Part shown: piece by piece, positions 18,462 to 27,343 of the stretch
Position numbering within the stretch: position 1 is the stretch's first letter
Layout of the letters: every line of letters begins with the position of its first letter
DNA from: Nocardioides humi
Lineage (GTDB): Bacteria; Actinomycetota; Actinomycetes; Propionibacteriales; Nocardioidaceae
NCBI RefSeq assembly: GCF_006494775.1
Contig: NZ_CP041146.1
Coordinates: 5,446,001-5,510,000, forward strand
DNA length: 64,000 nucleotides
Reading direction: 5' to 3'
Program-made: the position numbers and the translations under genes
The notes under the pieces: model-generated
What the model was told of the DNA's origin: nothing
What the model saw: only the letters and a program-made list of their open reading frames with translations
The model's database searches: none

Positions 18462-19411
18462 TGGCGACGTCCTACGGGTCGCTGTGTCGACCGGTTCAGG
18501 CGGATCTTCGGCAGAACCTTCGACAGATGGCGAAGGACCGGGGCTGGACCCTCACCGAGACGGCGAAGGCTGCCGGGATCTCCTACTCCAAACTGACACA
18601 GGGCATGTCGGCCAACCGTTGGTTCCTCGAAGACGAGGTGGCCAGCTTGGCGGCCGCTCTCGAGGTCTCGGTAGATGAGTTGATGGGCGAGTCGCTGTTC
18701 AAGGCCACGGCGCGTGGCAGCAAGTTCGACAAGCCTCGCCCGAGGACCGTCGGCGAGGACGTGGGTACCGGTCGTGGCCGGGCCCTGTGCTGTGAGTGCG
18801 GCACGTTCCGGAGGTTCACGGTCGCCGAAGAGGTGTACGACGGCAAGCACGTGATGGACGTCAGCGATGACCCGCTCGGCCGGCGGATGCTCACCACCGT
18901 GCCGTGTCGGAACTGCGGCAAGGACACCACTCACGCGGTCCTGCGCACCGACAAGCACCGGGACGTCGCCGAAGAGTGGATGGCCGAGCCGACACGCGAG
19001 CAGCAGGCAGTGGCTGATCGAGACCGACTGATCAGGCGGATCGCCGAGTTCGGGGTGGACGTGCACTTTCGCACTCGTAGGCCGAAGGATCGTAGCCGGG
19101 GCTTCTTGATGAAGTACGAGTTCGACGAGTCCAAGGATCGGTGGCGCATCGAGATCGACCCGAATGCCCCAGGAAGAGTCCAACACCTCGCCCTCGTCGA
19201 CGCGTGGCATCGCATCGCCACCGATCAGCACGGTGACGATGTCGATTGGGACCCACGCGACGGCGTGGTGAGTACGGGCAAGGGCGCCCTCTGGAGCGTG
19301 GCTGTCGAAGAGCTCGTAGTAGACATTCGGCGCGCGCTGCCGATGGAAGGGCAGAAGATGCGCCTGACGGCGATCGACGGGATGGCCCGCGCGGAGGAGA
19401 AAGCCCAGTGA
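18461..19411 (+). CDS. HTH and zinc-ribbon protein
   Basis: The 316-residue protein has an N-terminal XRE-like helix-turn-helix (LTETAKAAGISYSKLTQ, about residues 24-70), a zinc-ribbon formed by CCECG and CRNCG (about 107-154), and a C-terminal alpha/beta domain of about 130 residues with a conserved-looking HLALVDAWHRIA. It looks like an element-encoded DNA-binding regulator. The neighbouring genes give no target. Start overlaps the preceding stop. Confidence 0.7.
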   Translation: MATSYGSLCRPVQADLRQNLRQMAKDRGWTLTETAKAAGISYSKLTQGMSANRWFLEDEVASLAAALEVSVDELMGESLFKATARGSKFDKPRPRTVGEDVGTGRGRALCCECGTFRRFTVAEEVYDGKHVMDVSDDPLGRRMLTTVPCRNCGKDTTHAVLRTDKHRDVAEEWMAEPTREQQAVADRDRLIRRIAEFGVDVHFRTRRPKDRSRGFLMKYEFDESKDRWRIEIDPNAPGRVQHLALVDAWHRIATDQHGDDVDWDPRDGVVSTGKGALWSVAVEELVVDIRRALPMEGQKMRLTAIDGMARAEEKAQ

Positions 19412-19494
19412 TCTGCCGCCACCACATCCGTGGCCGCGAGCCACCAAGCTGCCCGCCCTCGATGGGCGGGCGCCGACTTCGGTCCCAGGTGTTG

Positions 19495-19521
19495 CACCTG
19501 GACCACCTGGACCACCTGGAC
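19495..19521 (+). repeat. 9-bp tandem repeat
   Basis: CACCTGGAC occurs three times in tandem, with a partial fourth copy, in the 193-bp space before the ParB-like gene. A nearby GCCCGCC/GGCGGGC inverted repeat (19451-19471) may be a terminator. Otherwise nothing is recognisable in this gap. Confidence 0.6.
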
Positions 19522-19604
19522 CACGTCGTACACCCTGTGCTCACGACCGGCGTTTGCGCAGGTCATCCCCGGCGTACAGCCCATCCCGAGAGAGACCTTC
19601 ACCC

Positions 19605-20429
19605 GTGCCCGATGACCAATCTGCTGACCATGCTGACCGACCCGATGTCGAGATCGTCGAGGTCACCCCGCAGATCGCCGAGACCTGGCTGAGCCGCAAC
19701 CCGAACAACCGCAACCTGCGCCGCCCGGTCGTGGACTCCTACGCCCGTGACATCGAGGCGGGTCGCTGGCGGCTGAACGGGGAGACAGTCAAGTTCGGGC
19801 CCGGTGGTGTGCTGCTGGACGGCCAGCACCGCCTGAGCGCCGTCGTACAGGCGGGTACATCTGTACCCATGGTCGTGGTCAGGAACCTCGGCGGCGACGT
19901 CATGGCGACCGTGGACACCGGCGCCAAACGCTCGTATGCCGACGCGCTCAAGCTCGCCGGGGAAGAGAACACCACCACCCTGGCCGCAGTCGTGCGGCGG
20001 GCGGTGATGTGGGAACGCGGGATGCGGACCAACACCGGGGCGATCAAGCCCACCGCCCTGGAGATGGACGACTTCCTCGACCGCCACCCCGAGATCCGAG
20101 CCTCAGCCGACCTCGCCTCGAGATTGGCGTCGCGGGAGACGCTGCCGGCCTCGGTGTTCGGGCTGTGCCACCACCTGTTCGTCCGCCTCGACCCCGAGCA
20201 GGCCGACCTGTTCCTCATGCGCGTCGCCGACGGCGACGAGGTCCCCAAGGAGCACCCCATCGCCCAGCTACGCCGTCGGATCACCCTGCTGCGCGTGCGC
20301 GGAGGCCGGATCAACGAGACCGAAGGACTCGCCCTGGCCATCCAGACCTGGAACACCGTCCGCGCCGGCCACACCCGCCTCCGGATGCCCCAAGCGCTGA
20401 CCAACGACAACTTCCCGGTGCCGCAGTGA
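19605..20429 (+). CDS. ParB/DGQHR-type DNA-associated protein
   Basis: The 274-residue protein has an N-terminal ParB/sulfiredoxin-like domain: NRNLRRPVVDSYARDI, then GGVLLDGQHRLSAVV (about residues 66-80), then a helical C-terminal domain. The DGQHR motif occurs in ParB-type nucleases and in DndB-like proteins. In mobile elements such proteins are linked to partitioning, regulation or DNA modification; I cannot tell which applies. GTG start at 19605 is inferred from where the similarity begins. Confidence 0.65.
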   Translation: MPDDQSADHADRPDVEIVEVTPQIAETWLSRNPNNRNLRRPVVDSYARDIEAGRWRLNGETVKFGPGGVLLDGQHRLSAVVQAGTSVPMVVVRNLGGDVMATVDTGAKRSYADALKLAGEENTTTLAAVVRRAVMWERGMRTNTGAIKPTALEMDDFLDRHPEIRASADLASRLASRETLPASVFGLCHHLFVRLDPEQADLFLMRVADGDEVPKEHPIAQLRRRITLLRVRGGRINETEGLALAIQTWNTVRAGHTRLRMPQALTNDNFPVPQ

Positions 20430-20494
20430 CGAAGTTCCAGCAGGTGCGGCCAAACGCAGGACAGGCCCGGACGCAGCGTCCTACCGTTCCCGCC

Positions 20495-21061
20495 ATGAGC
20501 TTCTCTTTCCGGCTCGCGACGACGATCGCAGCAGCAAGTTGCGCACTCCTCGGACTCTCCGCCTGCGGTGGTGAGGAGGGCCCGACTGCTGAGGAGAAGG
20601 CGCAGGCCGAAGCCAACGCCTCAGCAGCAAGTGCGTCAGCTGCTTCGGCGTCGGCGCAGGCATCACGCTCAGCGGAGCAGCAGGCCCAGTACGACGCGTG
20701 TACGACGGCGACCGCAGACCTGAGGACGGCCTTGAACGATGTGAACTCCCGCCTGAGCATCGGCCTGAACTACCAGGACTACGGCGACAAGCTCGGCGAC
20801 GTTCAGGTGGCCTACGACGGCGCGATCGACGAGATCATCGAACTCGGAGGCGACTGTCTCACGACGGTCGGCAAGCCGCTGGAGAACGCGTTCAACCAAT
20901 ACATCGAGGTCAAGAACATCTGGTCCGACTGCATCGGCGATTACAACTGCGACTTCAGCGAGGGCGAGACCAACCGCAAGGTTCAGGACCGCTGGGCCAA
21001 GGCAACGAAGATCCTCGACCGCGCTGAGGAGAACCTGGACACGCTCGCGCCGACGCCGTGA
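20495..21061 (+). CDS. Element-encoded lipoprotein
   Basis: The 188-residue protein has a signal peptide ending in lipobox LSAC (Cys near residue 25), an Ala/Ser-rich linker and a helical domain with two or three Cys. Lipoproteins carried by prophages and satellites often block infection by related phages at the cell surface; that role is only suggested by context here. ATG start at 20495. Confidence 0.7.
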   Translation: MSFSFRLATTIAAASCALLGLSACGGEEGPTAEEKAQAEANASAASASAASASAQASRSAEQQAQYDACTTATADLRTALNDVNSRLSIGLNYQDYGDKLGDVQVAYDGAIDEIIELGGDCLTTVGKPLENAFNQYIEVKNIWSDCIGDYNCDFSEGETNRKVQDRWAKATKILDRAEENLDTLAPTP

Positions 21062-21153
21062 TCGAGGATGCCTCGGAGGCAAGCTTTGTAGTGCCTGTCT
21101 GCGTCAAAGGTCGTCGTCGGCGTCTCTCGTGATGGGCGGGGAGCCGTCCAGGT

Positions 21154-21339
21154 TCAAGAGTCTTGATGGCGGCGGTTGCGCTCTCTGCGTGTGAGGTCGG
21201 CTGACAAAAGGACGATGACTGCGCCGATTGCGGCTCCTGTCCAGTCACGCTCGATGACATTCATCGCGGTGAGGACCACGCTCGCGACGAGCATGAGTGG
21301 CGGCATGTACATCTCGATGAACTTGGTCACCTCGGACAC
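21154..21339 (-). CDS. Small two-helix membrane protein
   Basis: The 61-residue protein has two hydrophobic segments (residues about 12-27 and 35-49) separated by ERDW and ends in a basic tail (RRERNRRHQDS). This size and topology resemble holins, but no endolysin gene is near, so holin is only one possibility. The GTG start has a weak ribosome-binding site. It is divergent from the LexA-box gene. Confidence 0.45.
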   Translation of the reverse strand: MSEVTKFIEMYMPPLMLVASVVLTAMNVIERDWTGAAIGAVIVLLSADLTRRERNRRHQDS

Positions 21340-21369
21340 GGTAGCCAGGGTCCCTCACGATCGCCTGAT

Positions 21370-21389
21370 TCGAACAGGTGTTCTAGTAT
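21370..21389 (+). promoter_or_regulatory. LexA (SOS) box overlapping a -10 element
   Basis: TCGAAC-AGGT-GTTCTA (21370-21385) matches 11 of 12 fixed positions of the actinobacterial SOS box TCGAAC-N4-GTTCGA. It overlaps a -10-like TAGTAT at 21384-21389, six bases before the ATG at 21396. LexA bound here would block transcription of that gene. Confidence 0.7.
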
Positions 21390-21395
21390 CTGTGG

Positions 21396-21665
21396 ATGAC
21401 GGTCGCCCTGCCCTGTGTGGTGTGGGTGGACATCTCTGGCGGTGCCCAGCATGGGCCGGACCCGTGGCTGGGGCTGCTGCTGGAGTGGCGGCAGACGGCT
21501 GATCGGCAGGGGAACGCTTACTGGGAGGGGCTGGTGGCGATCGCGCGGGGTGGTGGTGTGTACATCCGGCCGTCAGTGTCGGTGGAGTGGATGCGTGCCG
21601 AGTACCTCACGCCGGTCGAGGTGGCACGGTTGCCGAGGCATCGAGATCGGCCGGCTGGGCGGTAG
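21396..21665 (+). CDS. Small SOS-controlled protein (89 aa)
   Basis: The compact beta-rich protein begins MTVALPCVVWVDIS and contains LGLLLEWRQ and RPSVSVEWMRAEYLTPVE. The -10 element sits so close to the ATG that the mRNA is probably leaderless. With the LexA box directly upstream it should be induced by DNA damage, as is element or prophage excision in many systems. No enzymatic motif is visible. It converges with the Ntn hydrolase gene, 3 bases apart. Confidence 0.7.
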   Translation: MTVALPCVVWVDISGGAQHGPDPWLGLLLEWRQTADRQGNAYWEGLVAIARGGGVYIRPSVSVEWMRAEYLTPVEVARLPRHRDRPAGR

Positions 21666-21668
21666 GCC

Positions 21669-22570
21669 TCAGGCGTTGATCCGCGGTTGCACGAGCCCGA
21701 GCGTGGGTGCTTGTTCGGCTTCGGCGTCGGTGAGCATGCAGCAGTTGCGGAAGGTCTTGTTGTAGCGCTCGCAGGGGCAGGGTTCGTCGGCTGCGGCGGT
21801 GATGTGGCAGTCGAGGGCGCGTTTGTCGGAGCCGCATCCGCAGGGGGCGATTTGGGCTCGTGGGTGGAGGGTGTTGGCGACGAGGCGGTCGAGTTCGTCG
21901 CCGGTGTCGTTGAACTCGTGGATGACTTCGGTGCGGATGCGTCCGGGGGCGATGCGGGTCCACATGAGCTTGCCGGCGACGATGACGCGGAACCTGGGGT
22001 CCGGGAACAGGGCTCGGTGGGTTCGAGCTGCGTCGGCGAGGTCGATCCACTGAGCGCGGCTGGCTGGTGCGGGCAGCTCTGGCTGCTCGGTCCATTCCTC
22101 GCGCCATTGTGGGTTTTCGTCGAGCCATCCGAGACGTTCGACCTCGAAGGACTGCGGTCGATAGGTCAGCGGGGTGGGCATGATGTGGGCGCCGGTGACT
22201 TGCTCGGGTTCGAAGTTGTGCTCGGCGAGGTAGCGGTAGGCGACGAACTCGCCGGCTTTGGTGGAGTTGCCGATGAAGAAGGCGGATCCCTCGGTTTCTG
22301 GGGTGCGTTCGCCGAGAGAGTTCCAGGCTGAGCGGAGCATCTGGGGGGCGTGGTCGGCGGTGTCGTCGAAGCTGACGTCGAGCTCGCCGAACTCGATCTG
22401 CGCTGCGACGCCGAAGGTGTGGTCGCCTTGGGTGGCCAGGATCGCGTCGAGGTGGGGCATGGCCATGAACTTGGTGCGGTGGCCGAACTCGCGGCACCAG
22501 GGGTGTAGGCGGCGGTGTCGGTGACGAGCTCGGCGCGGTTTCCGTAGGTCGCGAACGCGATGAGGGTCAT
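21669..22570 (-). CDS. Ntn-hydrolase-like protein with SEC-C tail, frameshifted
   Basis: The start MTLIAFATYGNRAELVTDTA resembles the N-terminal strands of proteasome beta-type Ntn hydrolases, whose Thr2 becomes the nucleophile after Met removal. After about 25 codons the frame must shift (near 22495-22505) to read REFGHRTKFMAMPHLDAILA, so one base seems to be missing. The C-terminus carries two Cys-rich motifs (CGCGSDKRALDCH and CPCERYNKTFRNCC), the SEC-C type zinc motif. Combined length is about 300 residues. Its ATG overlaps the stop of the tape-measure-like gene (ATGA). A self-compartmentalised or virion protease are possible roles. Confidence 0.6.
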
Positions 22571-25185
22571 GCAGCCATCTCCTGGTTCTTCTCGACGTGG
22601 TCCGTCCAGTTCCCGACGGCGCCGCCGGAGGCGAGGGCGTAGGTGTCGCGGGTCTGGATGCCGCGAGCCAGCATTCGCTCGACGACCTCGGCGCGCGACA
22701 TGCCGGCGTTGATGTCCTTGAGTTCGGCGCGGAACTCGTCGGCCTGGCCACGACGGTTGGAGATGACCTCCTCTAGTGGCGCCAGCATGTACAGCAGGTA
22801 GTCGCGGTATCCGCCGCCGTCGTCGGGGACGGTCGAGCCTGCGTCCGAGCGGATGGGGCGGCCGCCGAAGCGGGGGATCGTGCCGCCGTCGGCGGGATTC
22901 TCCAGTGGCCCGCGGAACGGGTCAGTCGCCCCGCCCCGGTTGCCCTTGGGTCCGCGGACGTTCTCGTAGAAGTTCTTGAACGTCGTCGAGACCGTGATGT
23001 CCTTGCTGCGGATGGAGTCAAGCTGAGCCTTGAGGCTCTGGAGGGCCGCCTTGGCGGCGGCGGTGTCGGCAGTGATCTTCGGGTCAGCGTGGGCATTCGC
23101 CAGCTCGCGCAGTGCGCGCAGCAGTTCCCGGGCTCGCTTGTCCAGGCCGCCGGCTTCCTCGGCGCCCTGCTTGAAGTTGCGGATCGCGGCGCGGAGGAAG
23201 TCGCCCCGGTCCGCCTCGTCGAGGTGCTCGGCGAACTGGAGGGCGGACTCGGCGATCTGGTTGAGCGCCTCGCGGTTGGCGCGACCCTTCTCGGTGTTGG
23301 CGTCGAGGGTCTTGCCGTTCTCCTTGACCGAGGCGGTCATGTTGTCGATCGCGGCTTGGTAGGCGTCCCACGCGGCCTGCTTGTTGAGGACTGCGTCGAG
23401 GTCGCTGTAGGCGGTCTTGAGCTTCTCTACGGAGTCGGCGAGATCGTCAGTCGGTCCGACGGCGCCGTCGGCTGCGACGCCGGCAGCTTCGAGGGCGCCC
23501 TTGTAGCCGGGGAGCAGCTTGATCAGGTCCCGCTTGGCAGAAGCGGACAGCCCTTCGGACTTGGCGAGGTCGTCGAAGGCTCGCTTGGTCTCGTCGGCCC
23601 CGACGTTGCCGATCATCTGCACCAGTGCCTGGTCCAGCGAAGCCGCTGCCTTCTTGGCCTTCTCGGTCTCGACCCCCATGTATCCGAGCTGTGGGGCGAA
23701 TGCCTTGAACACGCCGCCGATGTTGACCCCGAGCAGTGTGGCGTTGTCGACGGCCTTGGCGAGGTCAGCGGACAGGGTCTTGAGGCCGCCCTGGTTCGCC
23801 GCATCAGCGAGCTCCTTGAGGCTGCCGCCGAGCTCTTCCCTGAGGCCGGAGGCGTCGAGGCCCTGTAGCGAGGTGGAGAGCTTCTCGACGCTCGGGGCGG
23901 CGCCGACAGCGGAGTCGCGGATGCCGTCGAGGACCTGGGTGCCGATCTCGATCCCGACCAGGGCAAGCATGGCCTTCTGCACCATGCCGAGAGCGGCAGC
24001 GGTACGAGGGCTCTGTACGCCCATCGCCTTCAACTGCGTGTTGGCGCCCGCCAGCGCGGCACTCAGGCCGCGTGAGGCCAGCGAGAGCGCGGAGACCGCG
24101 GTGACGGCCGTAAGGATCGGGGTGCCGAGAGGTGAGTCGGCGATGGTGGCGATCGCATCGGCGAGCATCGTCAGCGACTCCAGGACCGGGCCGCCGAGCG
24201 GCGCCGCAGCCTCGCCGATCTCCAGGATCGCGCTACCGATCGCCTTCGCGGCATCGGCAACAACAGGGCCGCTCTCGCGGACGTAGTCGACGAACTCCTT
24301 GAAGCCCTCAGTTTCGTCGAGCCCTGCGGCCCAGTCGTCGAACGAGTCCGCGACGTCGACCAGCCAGTCGCGGACGTCGTCGTTGACGGGGTCGAAGGCC
24401 ATCCACAGCTCGGCGAGGCCGTGCGTGAGCGAGCCAACGGTGCGGGAGAGGTCGGAGATCGCCTGCGGTGCCTCGGCCTCGATGAAGTCGAAGAAGTCGG
24501 CCCAACGGTTGCCCGCCAGAGAGCGCGCCCCGTCCGCGACGGCGTTGCCGCCTGCAGTGGAGACGGCTTCGAGGATCCGCTCGATCCGCGGGGCGGCCTT
24601 CTCCAGGGAGCCCAGAGCCTGGGTTAGCCCGGGGAACCAGCCACGGGCAGCGGCCTCCTGGAGGTCGCCGAGAACAGGCCGGATCTCCTGGAAGCGGGTG
24701 ACGAACTCGCGGGCCTCGGGGGCCAGCTTGGCCATGGCCTGCTCGGCCTTCGCCAAGTTGGCCGCCGTGGGCTCCAGGCGCGCTTCCTCGACGACCTTGA
24801 GCGCATCCCCGACACCCTGGACAGCGACGAGCAGCGACAGCGCCCCCGTGGCCGCGAACCCGAGCTGGGAGGCGATGCCGGCGACGCCAGCGACCGCGAC
24901 GGCGCTGATCGGCGAGGCCGTCGGCCCGAAGACGCCCATGAATCGCGCCAACAGCGAGAGGCGTCCCGAGAGCTGGTTAATGTCAGCGCTCGTGCGGCGG
25001 GTGCTCTGTGAGACCTTGTCCATGTCGCGCTCGACACCCCGCGCGAACCGGCTGGACACGATCGCCTGACCCGCCAGCCGATCCAGCTCGTGATTCAGAA
25101 GCGCCGTCGCCCCAGCCGCCCGGCCCATCGGACCAGAGAAGTCGTCCTGGAGGTCCAGGATCACGCGCTCGCGACGAGTAGCCAT
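22567..25185 (-). CDS. Phage tail tape-measure-like protein
   Basis: The 872-residue protein is mostly helical, with Ala-rich coiled-coil stretches, central hydrophobic segments (AVAVAGVAGIASQLGFAATG, about residues 95-115; LGTPILTAVTAVSALSLAS, about 350-370) and a Gly/Pro-rich end. The N-terminus VILDLQDDFSGPMGRAAGAT is typical of actinophage tape measures, which set tail length and help DNA ejection. At about 1.5 angstrom per residue it could span some 130 nm. No other clear tail gene is nearby, which is odd for a prophage. Its start overlaps the preceding stop (TGATG). Confidence 0.7.
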   Translation of the reverse strand: MATRRERVILDLQDDFSGPMGRAAGATALLNHELDRLAGQAIVSSRFARGVERDMDKVSQSTRRTSADINQLSGRLSLLARFMGVFGPTASPISAVAVAGVAGIASQLGFAATGALSLLVAVQGVGDALKVVEEARLEPTAANLAKAEQAMAKLAPEAREFVTRFQEIRPVLGDLQEAAARGWFPGLTQALGSLEKAAPRIERILEAVSTAGGNAVADGARSLAGNRWADFFDFIEAEAPQAISDLSRTVGSLTHGLAELWMAFDPVNDDVRDWLVDVADSFDDWAAGLDETEGFKEFVDYVRESGPVVADAAKAIGSAILEIGEAAAPLGGPVLESLTMLADAIATIADSPLGTPILTAVTAVSALSLASRGLSAALAGANTQLKAMGVQSPRTAAALGMVQKAMLALVGIEIGTQVLDGIRDSAVGAAPSVEKLSTSLQGLDASGLREELGGSLKELADAANQGGLKTLSADLAKAVDNATLLGVNIGGVFKAFAPQLGYMGVETEKAKKAAASLDQALVQMIGNVGADETKRAFDDLAKSEGLSASAKRDLIKLLPGYKGALEAAGVAADGAVGPTDDLADSVEKLKTAYSDLDAVLNKQAAWDAYQAAIDNMTASVKENGKTLDANTEKGRANREALNQIAESALQFAEHLDEADRGDFLRAAIRNFKQGAEEAGGLDKRARELLRALRELANAHADPKITADTAAAKAALQSLKAQLDSIRSKDITVSTTFKNFYENVRGPKGNRGGATDPFRGPLENPADGGTIPRFGGRPIRSDAGSTVPDDGGGYRDYLLYMLAPLEEVISNRRGQADEFRAELKDINAGMSRAEVVERMLARGIQTRDTYALASGGAVGNWTDHVEKNQEMAA

Positions 25186-25529
25186 CAGGCCACCTCCTTC
25201 GGCCGCGACTGCTCATGCAGCGCGCCCAGCAGCATCCCGAGATGGGCCAGCAGCTCGACCAGCTTCGCGTGCTCCTGCCACACCATCCGCGTGAACAACC
25301 GACTCACGGCCTGGTCGAGCCAGCCGAGGATCAACCCCTTCTCGCCCTCGCCGGTGTCGGCTGCGGCCTTGACCAACGCCACCAGCTGGGACTGGACCAC
25401 CGGCGGGAGCGCTGCGAGATACACAGAAGGATCAGCAGCGGAACCAGCAGTAGGATCAGCGGCTGGAGCGGTACCGGGATCGGTGGAGACATTCGGGGTG
25501 GGCATGGGGGCTCCGTTCGCTCGGGTCAT
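25185..25529 (-). CDS. Small protein between TerS-like and tape measure
   Basis: The 114-residue protein has a low-complexity Pro/Ala/Asp N-terminus and a helical C-terminal domain (QAVSRLFTRMVWQEHAKLVE). Its position just before the tape measure is where tail-assembly chaperones lie in phages, but I see no slippery frameshift site or second frame. It overlaps both neighbours by TGATG. Confidence 0.55.
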   Translation of the reverse strand: MTRANGAPMPTPNVSTDPGTAPAADPTAGSAADPSVYLAALPPVVQSQLVALVKAAADTGEGEKGLILGWLDQAVSRLFTRMVWQEHAKLVELLAHLGMLLGALHEQSRPKEVA

Positions 25530-25909
25530 CACTGGCCGTACCTCCACTGCTGCTGCCAGCGCGCGATGCCGCCCTCACGCTGAGCGTTCACCTTGGCCTG
25601 CGGCACACCCTGGGCATCGAGGTCGGGCAGCTTGAGCTGAGCCAACTGGCGGCCCAGCAGGGCCTTCTGCTGACGGGTCTCGGACAACAGCGGATGCTCA
25701 CGCAGCTGACCCATCGAGCCCGAGGTGACCAACGGCTCGTCGACCATCGCGGCCTCCAACTCCGCGATCAGATCGACCGTTTTGCACGCCGATTCGAGCA
25801 GAACCAGCTCGTCCGGACGCAAGGTGTAGGCCGGAACCACGCTGCGCCACAGCTTGCGACCGTGCTTCTTCAACCCCCGAGGAGGGGTCTTCACGCGTGA
25901 GTCAGTCAT
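25529..25909 (-). CDS. Small terminase subunit-like protein (TerS)
   Basis: The 126-residue protein reads GRKLWRSVVPAYTLRPDEL, then LLESACKTVDLIAELEAAM, then HPLLSETRQQKALLGRQLAQ. This resembles P27-like small terminases of actinophages, which recognise phage DNA for packaging. No large terminase is in the element. Phage satellites use their own TerS to redirect a helper phage's packaging motor; that role here is inference. The basic, Gln-rich C-terminus (RWQQQWRYGQ) may bind DNA or protein. Confidence 0.65.
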   Translation of the reverse strand: MTDSRVKTPPRGLKKHGRKLWRSVVPAYTLRPDELVLLESACKTVDLIAELEAAMVDEPLVTSGSMGQLREHPLLSETRQQKALLGRQLAQLKLPDLDAQGVPQAKVNAQREGGIARWQQQWRYGQ

Positions 25910-26021
25910 CTCGGTGTCCTGTCCGTGCTGTCGAAAACGAAGCGCTGGGACCTACCTCGACCCCAGCGGCTACCCCCAGTCACTCGGCTCCCACCCCGGT
26001 ATGGGGAGGGGTCCCCGGGGG

Positions 26022-26240
26022 TCACCGTGCTCGCCCTCGTCGGGTCTCCGGCTCCTGCCCGAACGGCTGGACCCGGTCGGCGAGGTGCCGACAGGCCGAC
26101 GCCCGGGTCAGGTTGAGATTGACGTCCTGACGCGACCAGCCACACGAGCACGAGGCGTAACCCTGCTGGCTGCTGCGCCACCACACCTCGCACACGGTGA
26201 CCTCGTGCTCAGCCTTGGCGAGCACCGCGACCACGCTCAC
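26022..26240 (-). CDS. Small Cys-rich protein (72 aa)
   Basis: The protein has CEVWW, SCSCGW and ACRHL, giving Cys/His pairs suited to zinc binding, and a basic tail. It starts at GTG overlapping the preceding stop (GTGA). A 112-bp gap with C/G-run palindromes separates it from the TerS-like gene. Function unknown. Confidence 0.55.
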   Translation of the reverse strand: MSVVAVLAKAEHEVTVCEVWWRSSQQGYASCSCGWSRQDVNLNLTRASACRHLADRVQPFGQEPETRRGRAR

Positions 26241-26878
26241 CGCGTCACACCCGCGGCCTCGCGGAGCCGGGGCAGCTGCCAGACCTCCGAGGGCTTGTTG
26301 TCCAGCTCCGATGCCCCGAACGCCTGGCTGACGAACAGCGCGTCGGTCGTGACGCCGCCGTGGATCAGACTCCGCAGTTCCATCGCCTCGGCCATCGCGA
26401 CCTCACGCTCGGGCGCCTCGGCGGTCCACGCCTCGACCACCGCCCGGCTGCCCCGGTCCACCGACGCGGTCAGCACCGCCCGAGCAGTCAGGTCGTCACC
26501 GAACCGGCGTGCCTGCGTGTACCGCTGTGGCAGCTGCTCCATCGGGGCATCCAGCGCCTGCTGGTACGCGGCGGCGAACGCCTGGTGCAGCACCGCAGCG
26601 TCGGCACGCGGGGTGTCGTCCGGGACGTTCGGGCCGATCGGCAGCGCCGCCTCTAGCGCCTGGAGACGCTCCTGGCGTCGGGTCCAGAACACCTGGCTGG
26701 CCTCGGCCACCGTCGTGCGATAGCCCAGCCACGCAGCCTCGATCTGCTCGGCCTTGGCCAGCTCGGTCAGCCGGACATCGCCACGCAGAACCTGCACCTG
26801 GGCGAGGTAGTCCTCCCGCGCCTGATGGGCCTTGGCCAACTCGGGGTCCAGCCGCACCTCGGGCAGTGGCTTCGTCAT
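26237..26878 (-). CDS. Helical protein of unknown function (213 aa)
   Basis: The sequence is almost entirely helical and rich in Ala, Glu and Gln (TELAKAEQIEAAWLGYRTT, QERLQALEAALPIG), with likely coiled coils in residues 10-90. A scaffold or structural helper is conceivable given the TerS-like neighbour, but no family is recognised. Start ATG 26878 overlaps the HTH gene stop by ATGA; its own stop overlaps the next gene by GTGA. Confidence 0.55.
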   Translation of the reverse strand: MTKPLPEVRLDPELAKAHQAREDYLAQVQVLRGDVRLTELAKAEQIEAAWLGYRTTVAEASQVFWTRRQERLQALEAALPIGPNVPDDTPRADAAVLHQAFAAAYQQALDAPMEQLPQRYTQARRFGDDLTARAVLTASVDRGSRAVVEAWTAEAPEREVAMAEAMELRSLIHGGVTTDALFVSQAFGASELDNKPSEVWQLPRLREAAGVTR

Positions 26879-27306
26879 CGTTGGTGTCCTCTCTGGGTGA
26901 CAAGTTGGTCGGCATCGACGGGCCGCCAAGCGTTGCGGGCTGCCGGCTCGATGCCGGCGTCTCGCGCCAGTCGGCGTGCGTGGGTCGGGGTGACATGGAG
27001 TCGATCTGCCAGCTCGTTGGTGCTGATCAGTTCGCTTGTTGCCGACTCTGGCGTGATGTTCGTGACTGGGCCAGAAACATGTTCGCGCGCGAACATCGCC
27101 TGGAGTGTCAGGTGGTCCTGCGCCCCCTTGCGGAGTCGCTCGACAGCCCGAGCGACCGCGGGTCGAACCTGCCCACCGTTGCGCTGCTGACGAGCGATCT
27201 CGGCTCGCAGGATCTGCCAGATCGGCTCACACGCCTCCCCTTCGATCGGCACGAAGATCGTCGGGATCGCCGTTGCCTCTACCGCCACAGCCACCACCCC
27301 CAACAC
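26875..27306 (-). CDS. HTH protein following the replication ATPase
   Basis: The C-terminal 55 residues form a helix-turn-helix (STNELADRLHVTPTHARRLA), and the N-terminal part is helical with several Arg/Gln. The start is uncertain: GTG 27306 avoids overlap with the ATPase gene, but the open frame continues upstream to 27399 (ATG) across the iteron region. It may be an origin-binding or regulatory partner of the ATPase. Confidence 0.5.
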   Translation of the reverse strand: MLGVVAVAVEATAIPTIFVPIEGEACEPIWQILRAEIARQQRNGGQVRPAVARAVERLRKGAQDHLTLQAMFAREHVSGPVTNITPESATSELISTNELADRLHVTPTHARRLARDAGIEPAARNAWRPVDADQLVTQRGHQR

Positions 27307-27343
27307 CGACGCGGCCGGCGGTCGAGGACCTGGTCGAGGCTTC

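Noticed and set aside
19412..19604. A coding gene in the gap before the ParB-like gene
   Set aside because: The open frame is dominated by the HLD tandem repeat and runs out of frame into the next gene without a ribosome-binding site.
21154..21339. Firm holin assignment for the two-helix protein
   Set aside because: No endolysin or other lysis gene is found in element 1; topology alone is not enough.
25185..25909. Programmed frameshift making a tail-assembly chaperone pair before the tape measure
   Set aside because: No slippery sequence with a conserved extended second frame is visible; the frame upstream is TerS-like.
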